Source: Spiribacter halobius (GTDB taxonomy: Bacteria; Pseudomonadota; Gammaproteobacteria; Nitrococcales; Nitrococcaceae). Taken from it: 64,000 nt of DNA. The notes below the pieces were generated by a model. It worked only from the letters and a program-made list of their open reading frames with translations, was not told the DNA's origin and searched no databases. The stretch spans positions 1,860,001 to 1,924,000 of the forward strand of contig NZ_CP086615.1 in NCBI RefSeq assembly GCF_020883455.1. Direction: 5' to 3'. Below are positions 38,445 to 48,649 of this stretch, piece by piece (positions within the stretch are counted from its first letter, which is position 1; every line of letters begins with the position of its first letter). A program made the position numbers and the translations under genes.

Positions 38445-40261
38445 GGGACGTCCTCCGTTTCACGGGTGGCCTGGGGCCGGAAGCACACCTGTACGCGGGT
38501 CCCGCCCTCCGGGCGCCGGGTGAGCTCGAGCCGGCCGCCGAGGGTCTCCGCCCGCTCGCGCATGATGACCAGGCCATAGTGATGATCGGGCTCACCAGCC
38601 GGCGGGCCGATACCATCGTCATCCACTGTCAGGCACAGCCGCCCCTGGGCGTCAGTGGCAAGGCGCACCTCGCAGTGTTTCGCTTCGGCATGCTGGGTAA
38701 CGTTGGCCAGCGCCTCGCGGGCGATCTGCACGAGATGCAGCTCCTCGTTGGCGGTCAGCGGCGGCTCCGCGCCGGCATGATACAGCGACACGCGAACGCC
38801 ACCACGCTCGGCACTGTCGCTGACTGCCGCCTCCAGGGCAGCACCGAGCCCGCCCTCGGTGAGCCGCAGACGGAAGGTGTCCAGGAGCTCGCGTAGCTGG
38901 CGGTAGGCATCGGCCAGGCCCGTGCGCAGCTCCTCCAGCACGGCCCGTGCCTCTTCCCTGCCGTCCTCCTCCAGCGCCGCCTGCATGCGAGTGGTCTGGA
39001 TCCGCAGGTATGACAGCGACTGCGCCAGCGAGTCGTGCAGCTCGCGGGCGATGACGGCGCGCTCCTCCGCCAGGGCCAGCCGCCGGCGCTCGGCCTCGCG
39101 CTCCCGCTGCCCCAGGGCGCCGGCGAACTGTCCGGCGATGGACTCGGCGAGGCGGATCTGCCAGCCGGCGAGCGGTCGCCCGGGGGGGTGGGCGATGCGC
39201 AGCGTGCCGTAGCGGTGGCCGGCCTCGCTCAGCCGCAGATCGAAGACACCGCTCTCGCCGTGGGGCGGCGGCGGGCAGCTCGGTACCGCCGGGCCATTGC
39301 CCGCCAGCGGACCCGCGGCGACGAGCTGGCGGTAGGGCTGACGGTGGCCGGGCCGTGTCAGGCACAGGCTCGCCGGGCCAACGTCCAGCACCGCCGTCAG
39401 ATGCTCCAGCACCTCCTGGAAGTCGGCGACGGCCGGTGCCTCGCGGCCGAGTCGCCGGGCACCCTCGTAGAGCAGCTGCAGCGCCCGATTGCTCTGGGTC
39501 AGCCGAGCGGTGCGGTCCGCTACCAGCGTCTCCAGGCGGTGGGTCATGCCCTGCAGGCTCTCGGCCATGCGGTTGAAGGTCATGGAGAGCAGGCCGATCT
39601 CGTCGTCCTCACGGTAGCGGGTGCGGGCCGCGAGATCGCCGGCACGAACCTGCTCCACGGCCGCGAGCAGCTGCCGCAGCGGGGGCAGGATCTGCGTGCT
39701 GAGGCGATACATGGCGTAGAACACCAGCGCCAGTGTCGCGAACAGAGCTATGCCCTGGAGCGTGCGCAGGAGCTGGATCTTGGCCTCCGCCTCGCGCTCG
39801 AGCCCGGTCACCAGCTCGTCCACCCTGGCAACAAAGGGGCCGACCACCTCCAGGTAGTCGCGCACTGCCTGGCTGTCGCCGCTGCTGGCTCGCCGAGCCA
39901 GCGGCTCCAGTGCCAGGGACCACTGCACGGTGACCGTGCTGTAGGTGACGCGAACGGGGTGGCCGTCGGCGCCTGGCAGCACGCGGGTAAGCGCCGGTGC
40001 CTCCAGGTCGTCCCTGAAGCTGGCCAGGGCACCGTCGACCTCAGCCCTGGGAGCGCCCTGCTGCAACAGGCTGGCCAGCCGCCAGGCCTGCATGCGCAAC
40101 GTCCCGGCATGGTTGATGGCGGCCGCATCTCCCGCCGCGGTCTGCGCCACGATCACCGAGGACAGCAGGCCCAGCAGCGCCAGCGCGACGATGGCCCCGA
40201 GCACCACCCCGAGCTGGGCGAGCAGGGATCGCTTCGGAGTCGGGTACGTGCTGGCAGCCAT
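38441..40261 (-). CDS. narX: Nitrate/nitrite sensor histidine kinase NarX
   Basis: 606 residues. Two membrane helices (about 13-40 and 168-190) flank a periplasmic sensor domain that begins with a P-box-like stretch NHAGTLRMQAWRLASLLQQG, the nitrate-binding signature. HAMP, a GAF-like central region and a HisKA_3 kinase follow; the phosphorylated His is in ARELHDSLAQSLSYL and the ATP site in DDDGIGPP. It forms an operon with narL and is divergent from narK1. Confidence 0.94.
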   Translation of the reverse strand: MAASTYPTPKRSLLAQLGVVLGAIVALALLGLLSSVIVAQTAAGDAAAINHAGTLRMQAWRLASLLQQGAPRAEVDGALASFRDDLEAPALTRVLPGADGHPVRVTYSTVTVQWSLALEPLARRASSGDSQAVRDYLEVVGPFVARVDELVTGLEREAEAKIQLLRTLQGIALFATLALVFYAMYRLSTQILPPLRQLLAAVEQVRAGDLAARTRYREDDEIGLLSMTFNRMAESLQGMTHRLETLVADRTARLTQSNRALQLLYEGARRLGREAPAVADFQEVLEHLTAVLDVGPASLCLTRPGHRQPYRQLVAAGPLAGNGPAVPSCPPPPHGESGVFDLRLSEAGHRYGTLRIAHPPGRPLAGWQIRLAESIAGQFAGALGQREREAERRRLALAEERAVIARELHDSLAQSLSYLRIQTTRMQAALEEDGREEARAVLEELRTGLADAYRQLRELLDTFRLRLTEGGLGAALEAAVSDSAERGGVRVSLYHAGAEPPLTANEELHLVQIAREALANVTQHAEAKHCEVRLATDAQGRLCLTVDDDGIGPPAGEPDHHYGLVIMRERAETLGGRLELTRRPEGGTRVQVCFRPQATRETEDVP

Positions 40262-40296
40262 GCGCCGAGACTCTCATCCAATGGCTGGCCGGTGTC

Positions 40297-40312
40297 TACC
40301 TAAAAAGAGGTA
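40297..40312. promoter_or_regulatory. NarL 7-2-7 binding site
   Basis: TACCTAAAAAGAGGTA: two inverted heptamers with a 2-base gap. The right one reads TACCTCT on the minus strand, a full match to the NarL consensus TACYYMT; the left one has one mismatch. It lies between narX and narK1, about 52 bases upstream of the FNR-type box. Confidence 0.75.
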
Positions 40313-40348
40313 GGCAGTTGATATCCTTGGAACATCTCCAGGGTGACC

Positions 40349-40362
40349 TTGATCCGCATCAA
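40349..40362. promoter_or_regulatory. FNR/Dnr box of the narK1K2GHJI operon
   Basis: TTGATCCGCATCAA matches the FNR/Anr/Dnr consensus TTGAT-N4-ATCAA exactly. Its centre lies about 41 bases before a likely start of transcription near 40397, the usual class II activator position; TAGCCT (40384-40389) could be the -10. Confidence 0.85.
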
Positions 40363-40428
40363 GGTTATCCCGCTGACCCTCCGTAGCCTCGGCTCCAACG
40401 ACAAAGCCATTGGCAACCGGAGGGCGTC

Positions 40429-41808
40429 ATGTCTCAACCACCAGAGGGCGTACAACGCCCCGAGCAATACCGGGCACTGACCCTGAGCACCGTCGCCTTC
40501 ACCGTCTGCTTCGCGGTGTGGACGATCTTCTCGATCATCGGTGTGCGCATCCAGCAGGATCTGGGCCTCTCCGAGACTCAGTTCGGCCTCCTGGTGGCCA
40601 CACCGGTGCTCACCGGCTCCATCAGCCGCATCTTTCTCGGCATCTGGACGGAGCAGTTCGGCGGCCGGCTCGTGTTCACCATCCAGATGCTGCTCACGGC
40701 CCTCTGCGTGTATCTGCTCTCGTTCGTGCAGACCTACGAGCTTTTCCTGCTCGCCGCGCTGGGCGTGGGGCTTGCCGGCGGCTCGTTCATCGTCGGCATC
40801 GCCTACACGTCGGCCTGGTTCGAGAAAGAGAAGCAAGGCACGGCCCTCGGCATCTTCGGCGCCGGCAACGTGGGCGCGGCAGTGACCAACTTCGGCGCAC
40901 CGTTCCTGCTGGTGGCGCTCGGCTGGGAGCAGACCGCCGTCGTCTACGCGACGGTGCTCGCCATCATGGCCGTAGTGTTCTTCATCTTCTCCAAGGAGGA
41001 TCCGGCCACCGCGCGGCGCAAGCGCGAGGGCCGCAAGCCGAACAGCGCCCTGATGCAGCTCGAGCCGCTGAAGTACCTGCAGGTCTGGCGCTTCTCGCTG
41101 TACTACTTCTTCGTCTTCGGGGCGTTCGTGGCGCTGGCGTCCTACCTGCCGCGCTACTACGTCGGCGCCTACGGCGTGGATATCGCGCTGGCCGGCACCT
41201 TCGCCGCGCTCTACTCGCTGCCCGGCAGCGTCTTCCGGGCCCTGGGCGGCTGGCTGTCCGACGTCTACGGCGCCCGGGCGGTGATGTACTGGACCTTCAT
41301 CGCCTCGCTGGTCTGCCTGTTCTTCCTCTCCTATCCGGAGACCCGCTACGTGGTCCAGGGCAAGGACGGGCCCATCGAGTTCAGCATGGCGTTACCGCTG
41401 TGGGGGGCGGTGCTGTTCACCGTGGTGCTCGGCTTCTTCATGTCGCTGGGCAAGGCCGCCGTCTACAAGCACATCCCCGTGTACTACCCGAACCACGTGG
41501 GTTCGGTGGGCGGCCTGGTCGGCATGATCGGCGGCCTCGGGGGCTTCTTCCTGCCCATCGCCTTCGGGATGGTGCTCGATTTCACCGGCATCTGGACCAG
41601 CTCCTACATGGTGCTGTTCGTGCTGGTGGCTGTCTCGCTCACCTGGATGCACTTCGCCATCCGGCGCATGGAGCGGCGCAAGTTCCCGGGCCTGGAGAGC
41701 GAGGAGAGCTTCCGTTACCTGCCGGAGATCCAGGACCTCCCCGGCACCGCCCGGCCGCCCGAGCGGGCGACCGGTCCCCAGTCACAACCCCAGGGCAGCG
41801 GCGCCTGA
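40429..41808 (+). CDS. narK1: Nitrate/nitrite transporter NarK1
   Basis: 459 residues with twelve predicted membrane helices, major facilitator superfamily. The nitrate signatures GLAGGSFIVGIAYTSAWF and GGLVGMIGGLGGFFLPI are the two Gly-rich helices of the NNP family, and the conserved Arg residues that bind nitrate fall in ISRIFLGIW and GSVFRALGGW. It is thought to act as a proton-nitrate symporter. It opens the nar operon behind FNR and NarL sites. Confidence 0.93.
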   Translation: MSQPPEGVQRPEQYRALTLSTVAFTVCFAVWTIFSIIGVRIQQDLGLSETQFGLLVATPVLTGSISRIFLGIWTEQFGGRLVFTIQMLLTALCVYLLSFVQTYELFLLAALGVGLAGGSFIVGIAYTSAWFEKEKQGTALGIFGAGNVGAAVTNFGAPFLLVALGWEQTAVVYATVLAIMAVVFFIFSKEDPATARRKREGRKPNSALMQLEPLKYLQVWRFSLYYFFVFGAFVALASYLPRYYVGAYGVDIALAGTFAALYSLPGSVFRALGGWLSDVYGARAVMYWTFIASLVCLFFLSYPETRYVVQGKDGPIEFSMALPLWGAVLFTVVLGFFMSLGKAAVYKHIPVYYPNHVGSVGGLVGMIGGLGGFFLPIAFGMVLDFTGIWTSSYMVLFVLVAVSLTWMHFAIRRMERRKFPGLESEESFRYLPEIQDLPGTARPPERATGPQSQPQGSGA

Positions 41809-41847
41809 CGGCGCCCCCCGCTACGGATTCCCGGGAGGAACCTGACC

Positions 41848-43245
41848 ATGGCTACCATCGCCACCCCTGGCAACAGACACCTGATCACGGACTGGCGTCC
41901 CGAGGATGCCGAGTTCTGGGAGAGCTACGGCAAGCGGGTTGCCACCCGCAACCTCTGGATCTCCATCCCCTGCCTGCTGCTGGCCTTCTCGGTGTGGATG
42001 GTGTTCAGCGCCGTCGCCGTGCGCCTCAACAGCATCGGCTTCACCTTCACCGACAACCAGCTGTTCTGGCTCGCCGCGCTGCCCGGGCTCTCCGGAGCGA
42101 CGCTGCGCATCTTCTACAGCTTCATGGTGCCGATCTTCGGCGGCCGGCGCTGGACGGTGATCAGCACCGCCTCGCTGGTGATCCCGGCGCTGGGCATGGG
42201 GCTGGCGGTGCAGAGCCCGGACACGCCCTACTGGGTGTTCATCGTCCTCGCGCTGCTTTGCGGCTTCGGCGGCGGCAACTTCGCCTCCAGCATGGCCAAC
42301 ATCAGCTTCTTCTACCCGAAGAGCCAGCAGGGCACGGCCCTTGGGCTGAACGCCGGGCTCGGCAACCTGGGCGTGTCGGTGATGCAGTTCGTGGTGCCGG
42401 CGGTGATCACCACCGGCGCCTTCGCCGCCGTGTTCGGCGGGCCCCAGGAGCTCTCCGACGGCGGGCGCCTGTGGCTGCAGAACGCCGGCTTCATTTGGGT
42501 GCCGTTCATCCTGCTGTTCACGGTGCTCGCCTGGTTCGGGATGAACGATCTTGCCACCGCGCAGGCCTCGTTCCGGGATCAGGCCGTCATCTTCAAGCGC
42601 AAGCACCAGTGGCTGATGACCTATCTCTACATCGCCACCTTCGGCAGCTTCATCGGCTACTCGGCGGGCTTCCCACTGCTGATCAAGACCCAGTTCCCGG
42701 ACGTGGACCCGCTCCAGTACGCCTTCCTCGGGCCGATGGTGGGCGCGCTCATCCGCCCGGTCGGCGGCTGGATGTCCGACAAACTGGGCGGTGCCCGGGT
42801 CACTTTCTGGAACTTCGTGGTGATGATTGCAGCGGTCTTCGGTGTGGTCTATTTCCTGCCGGTGCTGGGCACGGAGGGCAATTTCTGGGGCTTCTTCGGC
42901 ATGTTCATGCTGCTGTTCATCACAACCGGCGTGGGCAACGGCTCCACCTTCCGGATGATCCCGGTGATCTTCCGCAACATCCACGAGCGCGGTGCCGAGG
43001 GGCAGGGCGAGGAGGCCCGGCTCGCCGCCATCAAGGCCGCCAACAAGGAGTCCGCGGCGACGCTGGGGTTCAGCTCGGCGATCGCCGCCTACGGCGCGTT
43101 CTTCATCCCCAAGGCGTACGGCACCTCCATCGCCGTGACCGGCGGGCCGACGGCGGCGCTGTATGCCTTCGCCATCTACTACCTGACGTGCATCGCCGTG
43201 ACCTGGTGGTTCTACCACCGCCGCGGCGCGGAGGCGCCGTGCTGA
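41848..43245 (+). CDS. narK2: Nitrate/nitrite transporter NarK2
   Basis: 465 residues with about twelve membrane helices, a second NNP-family transporter. Signatures are GATLRIFYSFMVP, FGGGNFASSMANISFFYP and GALIRPVGGWMSDKLGG. In denitrifiers NarK2 is the nitrate/nitrite antiporter. It follows narK1 by 39 bases with an AGGAACC site, and precedes narG by 76 bases. Confidence 0.93.
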   Translation: MATIATPGNRHLITDWRPEDAEFWESYGKRVATRNLWISIPCLLLAFSVWMVFSAVAVRLNSIGFTFTDNQLFWLAALPGLSGATLRIFYSFMVPIFGGRRWTVISTASLVIPALGMGLAVQSPDTPYWVFIVLALLCGFGGGNFASSMANISFFYPKSQQGTALGLNAGLGNLGVSVMQFVVPAVITTGAFAAVFGGPQELSDGGRLWLQNAGFIWVPFILLFTVLAWFGMNDLATAQASFRDQAVIFKRKHQWLMTYLYIATFGSFIGYSAGFPLLIKTQFPDVDPLQYAFLGPMVGALIRPVGGWMSDKLGGARVTFWNFVVMIAAVFGVVYFLPVLGTEGNFWGFFGMFMLLFITTGVGNGSTFRMIPVIFRNIHERGAEGQGEEARLAAIKAANKESAATLGFSSAIAAYGAFFIPKAYGTSIAVTGGPTAALYAFAIYYLTCIAVTWWFYHRRGAEAPC

Positions 43246-43321
43246 GCGCGCGGCGCGACCCATTCGCCGGGGCGGCGGCCTGCCGCCCCGGCCTCGTGGC
43301 AACCAGCGGAGCGAGAGAGCG

Positions 43322-46300
43322 ATGAGCCACTTCCTCGACAGACTCACCTTCTTCAAGCGGGTGCAGGACACCTTCTCCGGCGATCTGGGGCAGACCACCC
43401 TGGAGGACCGCTCCTGGGAGAAGGCCTACCGCCAGCGCTGGCAGCACGACAAGATCGTGCGCTCCACCCACGGCGTGAACTGCACCGGGGCCTGCTCCTG
43501 GAAGATCTACGTCAAGGACGGCCTGGTCACCTGGGAGACCCAGCAGACCGACTACCCGCGCACGCGGCCCGGTCTGCCCAATCACGAGCCCCGGGGCTGC
43601 GCCCGCGGTGCGAGCTACTCCTGGTACATGTACAGCGCCAACCGCCTGAAGTACCCGATGGTGCGCGGGCGGCTGCTGCGGCTGTGGCGCGAGGCGCGCA
43701 AGGTCCACGACGACCCGGTGGCCGCCTGGGAGTCCATCGTCTCCATCCCCGAGAAGGCCGACGAGTACAAGCGCAAGCGCGGGCTGGGCGGCCTGGTGCG
43801 GGCGGACTGGGACGAGGTCGAGGAGATGATCGCCGCGGCCAATGTCTACACAGCCCGCGACTACGGGCCGGACCGCATCATCGGCTTCTCGCCGATCCCG
43901 GCCATGTCCATGGTCTCCTACGCCGCGGGTGCGCGTTACCTGTCCCTGATCGGCGGGGCCTGCCTGTCTTTCTACGACTGGTACTGCGACCTGCCCCCGA
44001 GCTCGCCCATGACCTGGGGCGAGCAGACGGACGTCCCCGAGTCGGCGGACTGGTACAACGCCAAGTTCCTGATGATGTGGGGCTCCAACGTGCCGCAGAC
44101 GCGCACGCCGGACGCCCACTTCATGACCGAGGCGCGCTACAACGGCACCAAGACCGTGGTGGTCTCCCCCGACTACGCGGAGGCCACCAAGTTCGGCGAC
44201 CTGTGGCTGTCGCCGAAGCAGGGCACGGACGCCGCCCTCGGCATGGCCCTCGGGCACGTGATCCTCAAGGAGTTCCACGTCGACCGCCAGGAGCCCTACT
44301 TCACCGACTACTGCCGGCGCTACACGGACATGCCGCTGCTGGTGGAGCTGGAGGAGACCCCGCGCGGTACCGCCCCCGGGCGCTTCCTGCGCGCCAGCGA
44401 CCTGGAGGACGGCGCCGGGCAGAAGCAGCACACCGAGTGGAAGACCCTCGGCATCGACGGCAAGTCCGGCGACATCGTCTGCCCGCGGGGCTCGATCGGC
44501 TTCCGCTGGGACGAGAGCGGGCGCTGGAACCTGGAGCAGAAGGAGGGCGGCGGCAAGGGCCGCAACGTCGAGCTGGTGCTCTCGCTGGCCGACGGCCACG
44601 ACGAGCTCGCCACCGTGGCCTTCCCCTACTTCGGTGGCATCGAGCACGAGTACTTCACCGCCAACGAGCAGCAGGACGTGCTCGAGCGCAAGGTGCCGGT
44701 GCGCCGGCTCACGCTGGCCGACGGCCGCGAGGTGAAGGTGGCCACGGTGTTCGACCTCATGGCCGCCCACTACGGCGTCGACCGCGGCTTCGAGGGTGAC
44801 GACGTCCCCAAGTCCTACGAGGACGACAAGCCCTATACGCCGGCCTGGCAGGAGCGCATCACCAGCGTGCCGGCGGAGCACGTGATCCGGGTGGCCCGGG
44901 AGTTCGCCGACAACGCCGCGAAGACCAACGGCAAGTCCATGGTCATCCTCGGCGCCGGTCTGAACCACTGGTACCACATGGACATGAACTACCGCGCCAT
45001 CATCAACATGCTGGTGATGTGCGGCTGCATCGGCCAGAGCGGGGGCGGCTGGGCCCACTACGTCGGCCAGGAGAAGCTGCGCCCGCAGACCGGCTGGCTG
45101 CCGGTGGCCTTCGCCCTGGACTGGGCGCGCCCGCCACGGCACATGAACGGCACCTCCTTCTGGTACGCGCACTCCGATCAGTGGCGCTACGAGAAGCTCG
45201 AGGTCTCCGAGATCCTCTCGCCGCTGGCCGATCCCAAGGACTGGGGCGGCAGCATGATCGACTACAACGTCCGCGCCGAGCGCATGGGCTGGCTGCCCTC
45301 GGCTCCCCAGCTTGGACGCAACCCGCTGCAGGTCGCCCGGGACGCCGCGGCTGCGGGCATGGAGCCGAAGGACTACGTGGTCGAGCAGCTCAAGAGCGGC
45401 GAGCTGCGCATGGCCTGCGAGGACCCGGACAACCCGGCCAATTTTCCGCGCAACCTCTTCATCTGGCGCTCAAACCTGCTCGGCTCGAGCGGCAAGGGTC
45501 ACGAGTACCTGCTCAAGCACCTGCTCGGCACCGACGATGGCGTCCAGGAGCAGGACCTCGGCGACGAGGGCTTCCAGCGTGCCGAGGAGGTGGTCTGGCG
45601 GGACGAGGCCCCCCGCGGCAAGCTCGATCTGCTGGTGACCCTGGACTTCCGCATGTCCACCACCTGCCTGTACTCGGACATCGTCCTGCCGACGGCGACC
45701 TGGTACGAGAAGAACGACCTCAACACCTCGGACATGCACCCGTTCATCCACCCGCTCTCCGAGGCCACCGATCCGGCCTGGGAGGCGCGCAGCGACTGGG
45801 ACATCTTCAAGGGTCTCGCGCGCAAGTTCTCGGAGGTGGTGCCGGGGCATCTCGGGGTGGAGAAGGACGTGGTCACCGTGCCGCTGCTCCACGACACCCC
45901 GGGGGAGCTCGGTCAGCCCTTCGACGTCAAGGACTGGAAGCGGGGCGAGTGCGATCCGGTGCCGGGCAAGACCATGCCCAACCTGGTCGTCGTGGAGCGG
46001 GACTATCCCAACACCTACGAGCGCTTCACCAGCGTCGGGCCGTTGCTGGACAAGCTTGGCAACGGCGGCAAGGGCATCAGCTGGAACACCGAGTCGGAGG
46101 TGGACTACCTCGGCCGGCTGCACGGGCGCCACAACGGCAACGGCAGCGATGCGCGTCCGAGCATGGACACGGCCACCCAGGCCGCGGACACCATCATGTC
46201 CCTCGCCCCGGAGACCAACGGCCATGTGGCGGTCAAGGCGTGGGAGGCGCTCGGCAGGTTCACCGGGCGCGATCACCGGCACCTGGCCCTGTCCAAGGAG

Positions 46301-47074
46301 CACGAGCACATCGGTTTCCGCGACATTGTCGCCCAGCCGCGCAAGATCATCTCCTCGCCCACCTGGTCGGGCATCGAGTCGGAGGAGGTCTGCTACAACG
46401 CCGGCTGGACCAACGTCCACGAGCTGATCCCCTGGCGCACCCTCACCGGGCGCCAGCAGTTCTACCAGGACCACTCCTGGATGCGGGCCTTCGGCGAGGG
46501 CTTCGTGAGCTACCGCCCGCCGGTGAACACCAAGACCTGGAAGCAGCTCGAGGGCCGGCGCTCCAACGGCAATCCGGAGCTGGTGCTGAACTGGATCACC
46601 CCGCATCAGAAGTGGGGCATCCACAGCACCTACAGCGACAACCTGCTGATGCTCACGCTCTCGCGGGGCGGGCCCTGCATCTGGATCTCGGAGGTGGACG
46701 CGAAGAAGGCCGGCATTGAGGACAACGACTGGATCGAGGTCTTCAACGTCAACGGCGCGGTGGTGGCCCGGGCGGTGGTTTCCCAGCGCGTCCGCGAGGG
46801 CATGGCGATGATGTACCACGCCCAGGAGCGGATCGTGAACACGCCCGGATCCGAGATCACCGGCAAACGCGGCGGCATCCACAACTCCGTCACCCGGGCG
46901 GTGCTCAAGCCGACCCACATGATCGGCGGCTATGCCCAGCTCTCCTACGGCTTCAACTACTACGGGACGGTGGGCTCCAACCGCGACGAGTTCGTGGTGG
47001 CCCGCAAGATGTCCCGGGTCGACTGGCTGGAGGGCGATGACGAAAGCATCCTGGCACAGGAGTACACGCGATGA
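43322..47074 (+). CDS. narG: Respiratory nitrate reductase alpha subunit
   Basis: 1250 residues, full length. The N-terminal FS0 site is HGVNCTGACSW with a fourth Cys far downstream; its first ligand is His, as in E. coli NarG. TDYPRTRPGLPNHEPRGC and YSANRLKYPMVRGRL bracket the Mo-bis-MGD site. It reduces nitrate to nitrite on the cytoplasmic side of the membrane. The stop overlaps narH by ATGA. Confidence 0.96.
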   Translation: MSHFLDRLTFFKRVQDTFSGDLGQTTLEDRSWEKAYRQRWQHDKIVRSTHGVNCTGACSWKIYVKDGLVTWETQQTDYPRTRPGLPNHEPRGCARGASYSWYMYSANRLKYPMVRGRLLRLWREARKVHDDPVAAWESIVSIPEKADEYKRKRGLGGLVRADWDEVEEMIAAANVYTARDYGPDRIIGFSPIPAMSMVSYAAGARYLSLIGGACLSFYDWYCDLPPSSPMTWGEQTDVPESADWYNAKFLMMWGSNVPQTRTPDAHFMTEARYNGTKTVVVSPDYAEATKFGDLWLSPKQGTDAALGMALGHVILKEFHVDRQEPYFTDYCRRYTDMPLLVELEETPRGTAPGRFLRASDLEDGAGQKQHTEWKTLGIDGKSGDIVCPRGSIGFRWDESGRWNLEQKEGGGKGRNVELVLSLADGHDELATVAFPYFGGIEHEYFTANEQQDVLERKVPVRRLTLADGREVKVATVFDLMAAHYGVDRGFEGDDVPKSYEDDKPYTPAWQERITSVPAEHVIRVAREFADNAAKTNGKSMVILGAGLNHWYHMDMNYRAIINMLVMCGCIGQSGGGWAHYVGQEKLRPQTGWLPVAFALDWARPPRHMNGTSFWYAHSDQWRYEKLEVSEILSPLADPKDWGGSMIDYNVRAERMGWLPSAPQLGRNPLQVARDAAAAGMEPKDYVVEQLKSGELRMACEDPDNPANFPRNLFIWRSNLLGSSGKGHEYLLKHLLGTDDGVQEQDLGDEGFQRAEEVVWRDEAPRGKLDLLVTLDFRMSTTCLYSDIVLPTATWYEKNDLNTSDMHPFIHPLSEATDPAWEARSDWDIFKGLARKFSEVVPGHLGVEKDVVTVPLLHDTPGELGQPFDVKDWKRGECDPVPGKTMPNLVVVERDYPNTYERFTSVGPLLDKLGNGGKGISWNTESEVDYLGRLHGRHNGNGSDARPSMDTATQAADTIMSLAPETNGHVAVKAWEALGRFTGRDHRHLALSKEHEHIGFRDIVAQPRKIISSPTWSGIESEEVCYNAGWTNVHELIPWRTLTGRQQFYQDHSWMRAFGEGFVSYRPPVNTKTWKQLEGRRSNGNPELVLNWITPHQKWGIHSTYSDNLLMLTLSRGGPCIWISEVDAKKAGIEDNDWIEVFNVNGAVVARAVVSQRVREGMAMMYHAQERIVNTPGSEITGKRGGIHNSVTRAVLKPTHMIGGYAQLSYGFNYYGTVGSNRDEFVVARKMSRVDWLEGDDESILAQEYTR

Positions 47075-48636
47075 AGGTCCGCGCGCAGATCGGCAAGGTC
47101 CTCAACCTCGACAAGTGCATCGGCTGCCACACCTGCTCGGTGACGTGCAAGAACGTCTGGACCTCGCGGGAGGGCATGGAATACGCCTGGTTCAACAACG
47201 TCGAGAGCAAGCCCGGCATCGGCTACCCCAAGGACTGGGAGAACCAGGCCCGCTGGCGTGGCGGCTGGGAGCGCACCGGCAACGGCAAGGGCACGCTGCG
47301 CCCGAAGCAGGGCGGCAAGTGGCGGCTGCTCGCCAACATCTTCGCCAACCCGCACCTGCCGGAGATCGACGACTACTACGAGCCCTTCAACTACGACTAT
47401 CAGCGCCTGCACACCGCTCCCGAGTCCAAGGCGCAGCCCACGGCGAAGCCCTACTCGGCCATCACCGGGCTGCCCATGGACAAGATCGAGTGGGGCCCGA
47501 ACTGGGAGGAGATCCTCGGCGGCGAGTTCGAGAAGCGCTCCCAGGACTACAACTTCCAGCAGGTGCAGAAGGAGATCTACGGGCAGTTCGAGAACACCTT
47601 CCTCATGTACCTGCCGCGGCTCTGCGAGCACTGCCTCAACCCCACGTGCGTCGCGAGCTGCCCGAGTGGGGCAATCTACAAGCGTGAGGAGGACGGCATC
47701 GTCCTGATCGACCAGGACAAGTGCCGCGGCTGGCGGATGTGCATCTCCGGCTGCCCGTACAAGAAGATCTACTACAACTGGCAGTCCGGAAAGTCCGAGA
47801 AGTGCACCTTCTGCTACCCGCGGATCGAGGCGGGTCAGCCGACGGTGTGCTCGGAGACCTGTGTCGGCCGCATCCGCTACCTGGGTGTGCTGCTCTATGA
47901 CGCCGACGCCATCGCCGAAGCGGCCGCCACCCCCAACGAGCAGGACCTCTACGAGGCGCAGCTGCGGGTATTCCTCGACCCCAACGACCCGGAGGTCATC
48001 GCCCAGGCCCGCAAGGACGGCGTGCCGGACTCCTGGCTGGAGGCGGCCAAGGTCTCGCCGGTGTGGAAGATGGCCATGGACTGGAAGGTGGCCTTCCCGC
48101 TGCACCCCGAGTACCGGACGCTGCCCATGGTCTGGTACGTGCCGCCGCTCTCGCCCATTCAGTCGGCGGCGGATGCGGGCAACGTCGGCATGGACGGGCT
48201 CATCCCGGACGTGAAGTCCCTGCGCATCCCGCTCAAGTACCTCGCCAACATGCTCACCGCCGGCGACGAGCGCCCCGTCGCCCACGCCCTGGAGCGCATG
48301 CTCGCCATGCGCGTGTACAAGCGCGGGCAGACCGTGGACGGCGTCGAGCACACCGAGGTGCTGGAGAACGTGGGCCTGACCCCGGCGCAGCTTGAGGACA
48401 TGTACCGCATCATGGCGCTCGCCGACTACGAGGACCGCTTCGTCATCCCCACGGCGCACCGCGAGCTCTCCACCGAGGATCCGTACGGGGATCGCAGCGG
48501 CTGCGGCTTCAGCTTCGGCGACGGCTGCAACACCACCGGTGTCACCAGCCCGAACCTGTTCGGCTCGAAGAGCCCGCGCAAGCGGAAGTTCCCCAACCGC
48601 GACGAGCTGCTGGCCCGCGCGAAGCAGGTCTCGTGA
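47071..48636 (+). CDS. narH: Respiratory nitrate reductase beta subunit
   Basis: 521 residues with four iron-sulfur sites: CIGCHTCSVTC, CEHCLNPTCVASCPSGA, CRGWRMCISGCPYKK (Trp in place of one Cys, giving the [3Fe-4S] cluster) and CTFCYPRIEAG with CSETCVGR. It passes electrons from NarI heme to NarG. Confidence 0.96.
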   Translation: MKVRAQIGKVLNLDKCIGCHTCSVTCKNVWTSREGMEYAWFNNVESKPGIGYPKDWENQARWRGGWERTGNGKGTLRPKQGGKWRLLANIFANPHLPEIDDYYEPFNYDYQRLHTAPESKAQPTAKPYSAITGLPMDKIEWGPNWEEILGGEFEKRSQDYNFQQVQKEIYGQFENTFLMYLPRLCEHCLNPTCVASCPSGAIYKREEDGIVLIDQDKCRGWRMCISGCPYKKIYYNWQSGKSEKCTFCYPRIEAGQPTVCSETCVGRIRYLGVLLYDADAIAEAAATPNEQDLYEAQLRVFLDPNDPEVIAQARKDGVPDSWLEAAKVSPVWKMAMDWKVAFPLHPEYRTLPMVWYVPPLSPIQSAADAGNVGMDGLIPDVKSLRIPLKYLANMLTAGDERPVAHALERMLAMRVYKRGQTVDGVEHTEVLENVGLTPAQLEDMYRIMALADYEDRFVIPTAHRELSTEDPYGDRSGCGFSFGDGCNTTGVTSPNLFGSKSPRKRKFPNRDELLARAKQVS

Positions 48637-48649
48637 GGAGGGCAGGGTC

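Noticed and set aside
43103-45172. Long open frame opposite narK2-narG
   Set aside because: Antisense artefact; no recognisable protein features.
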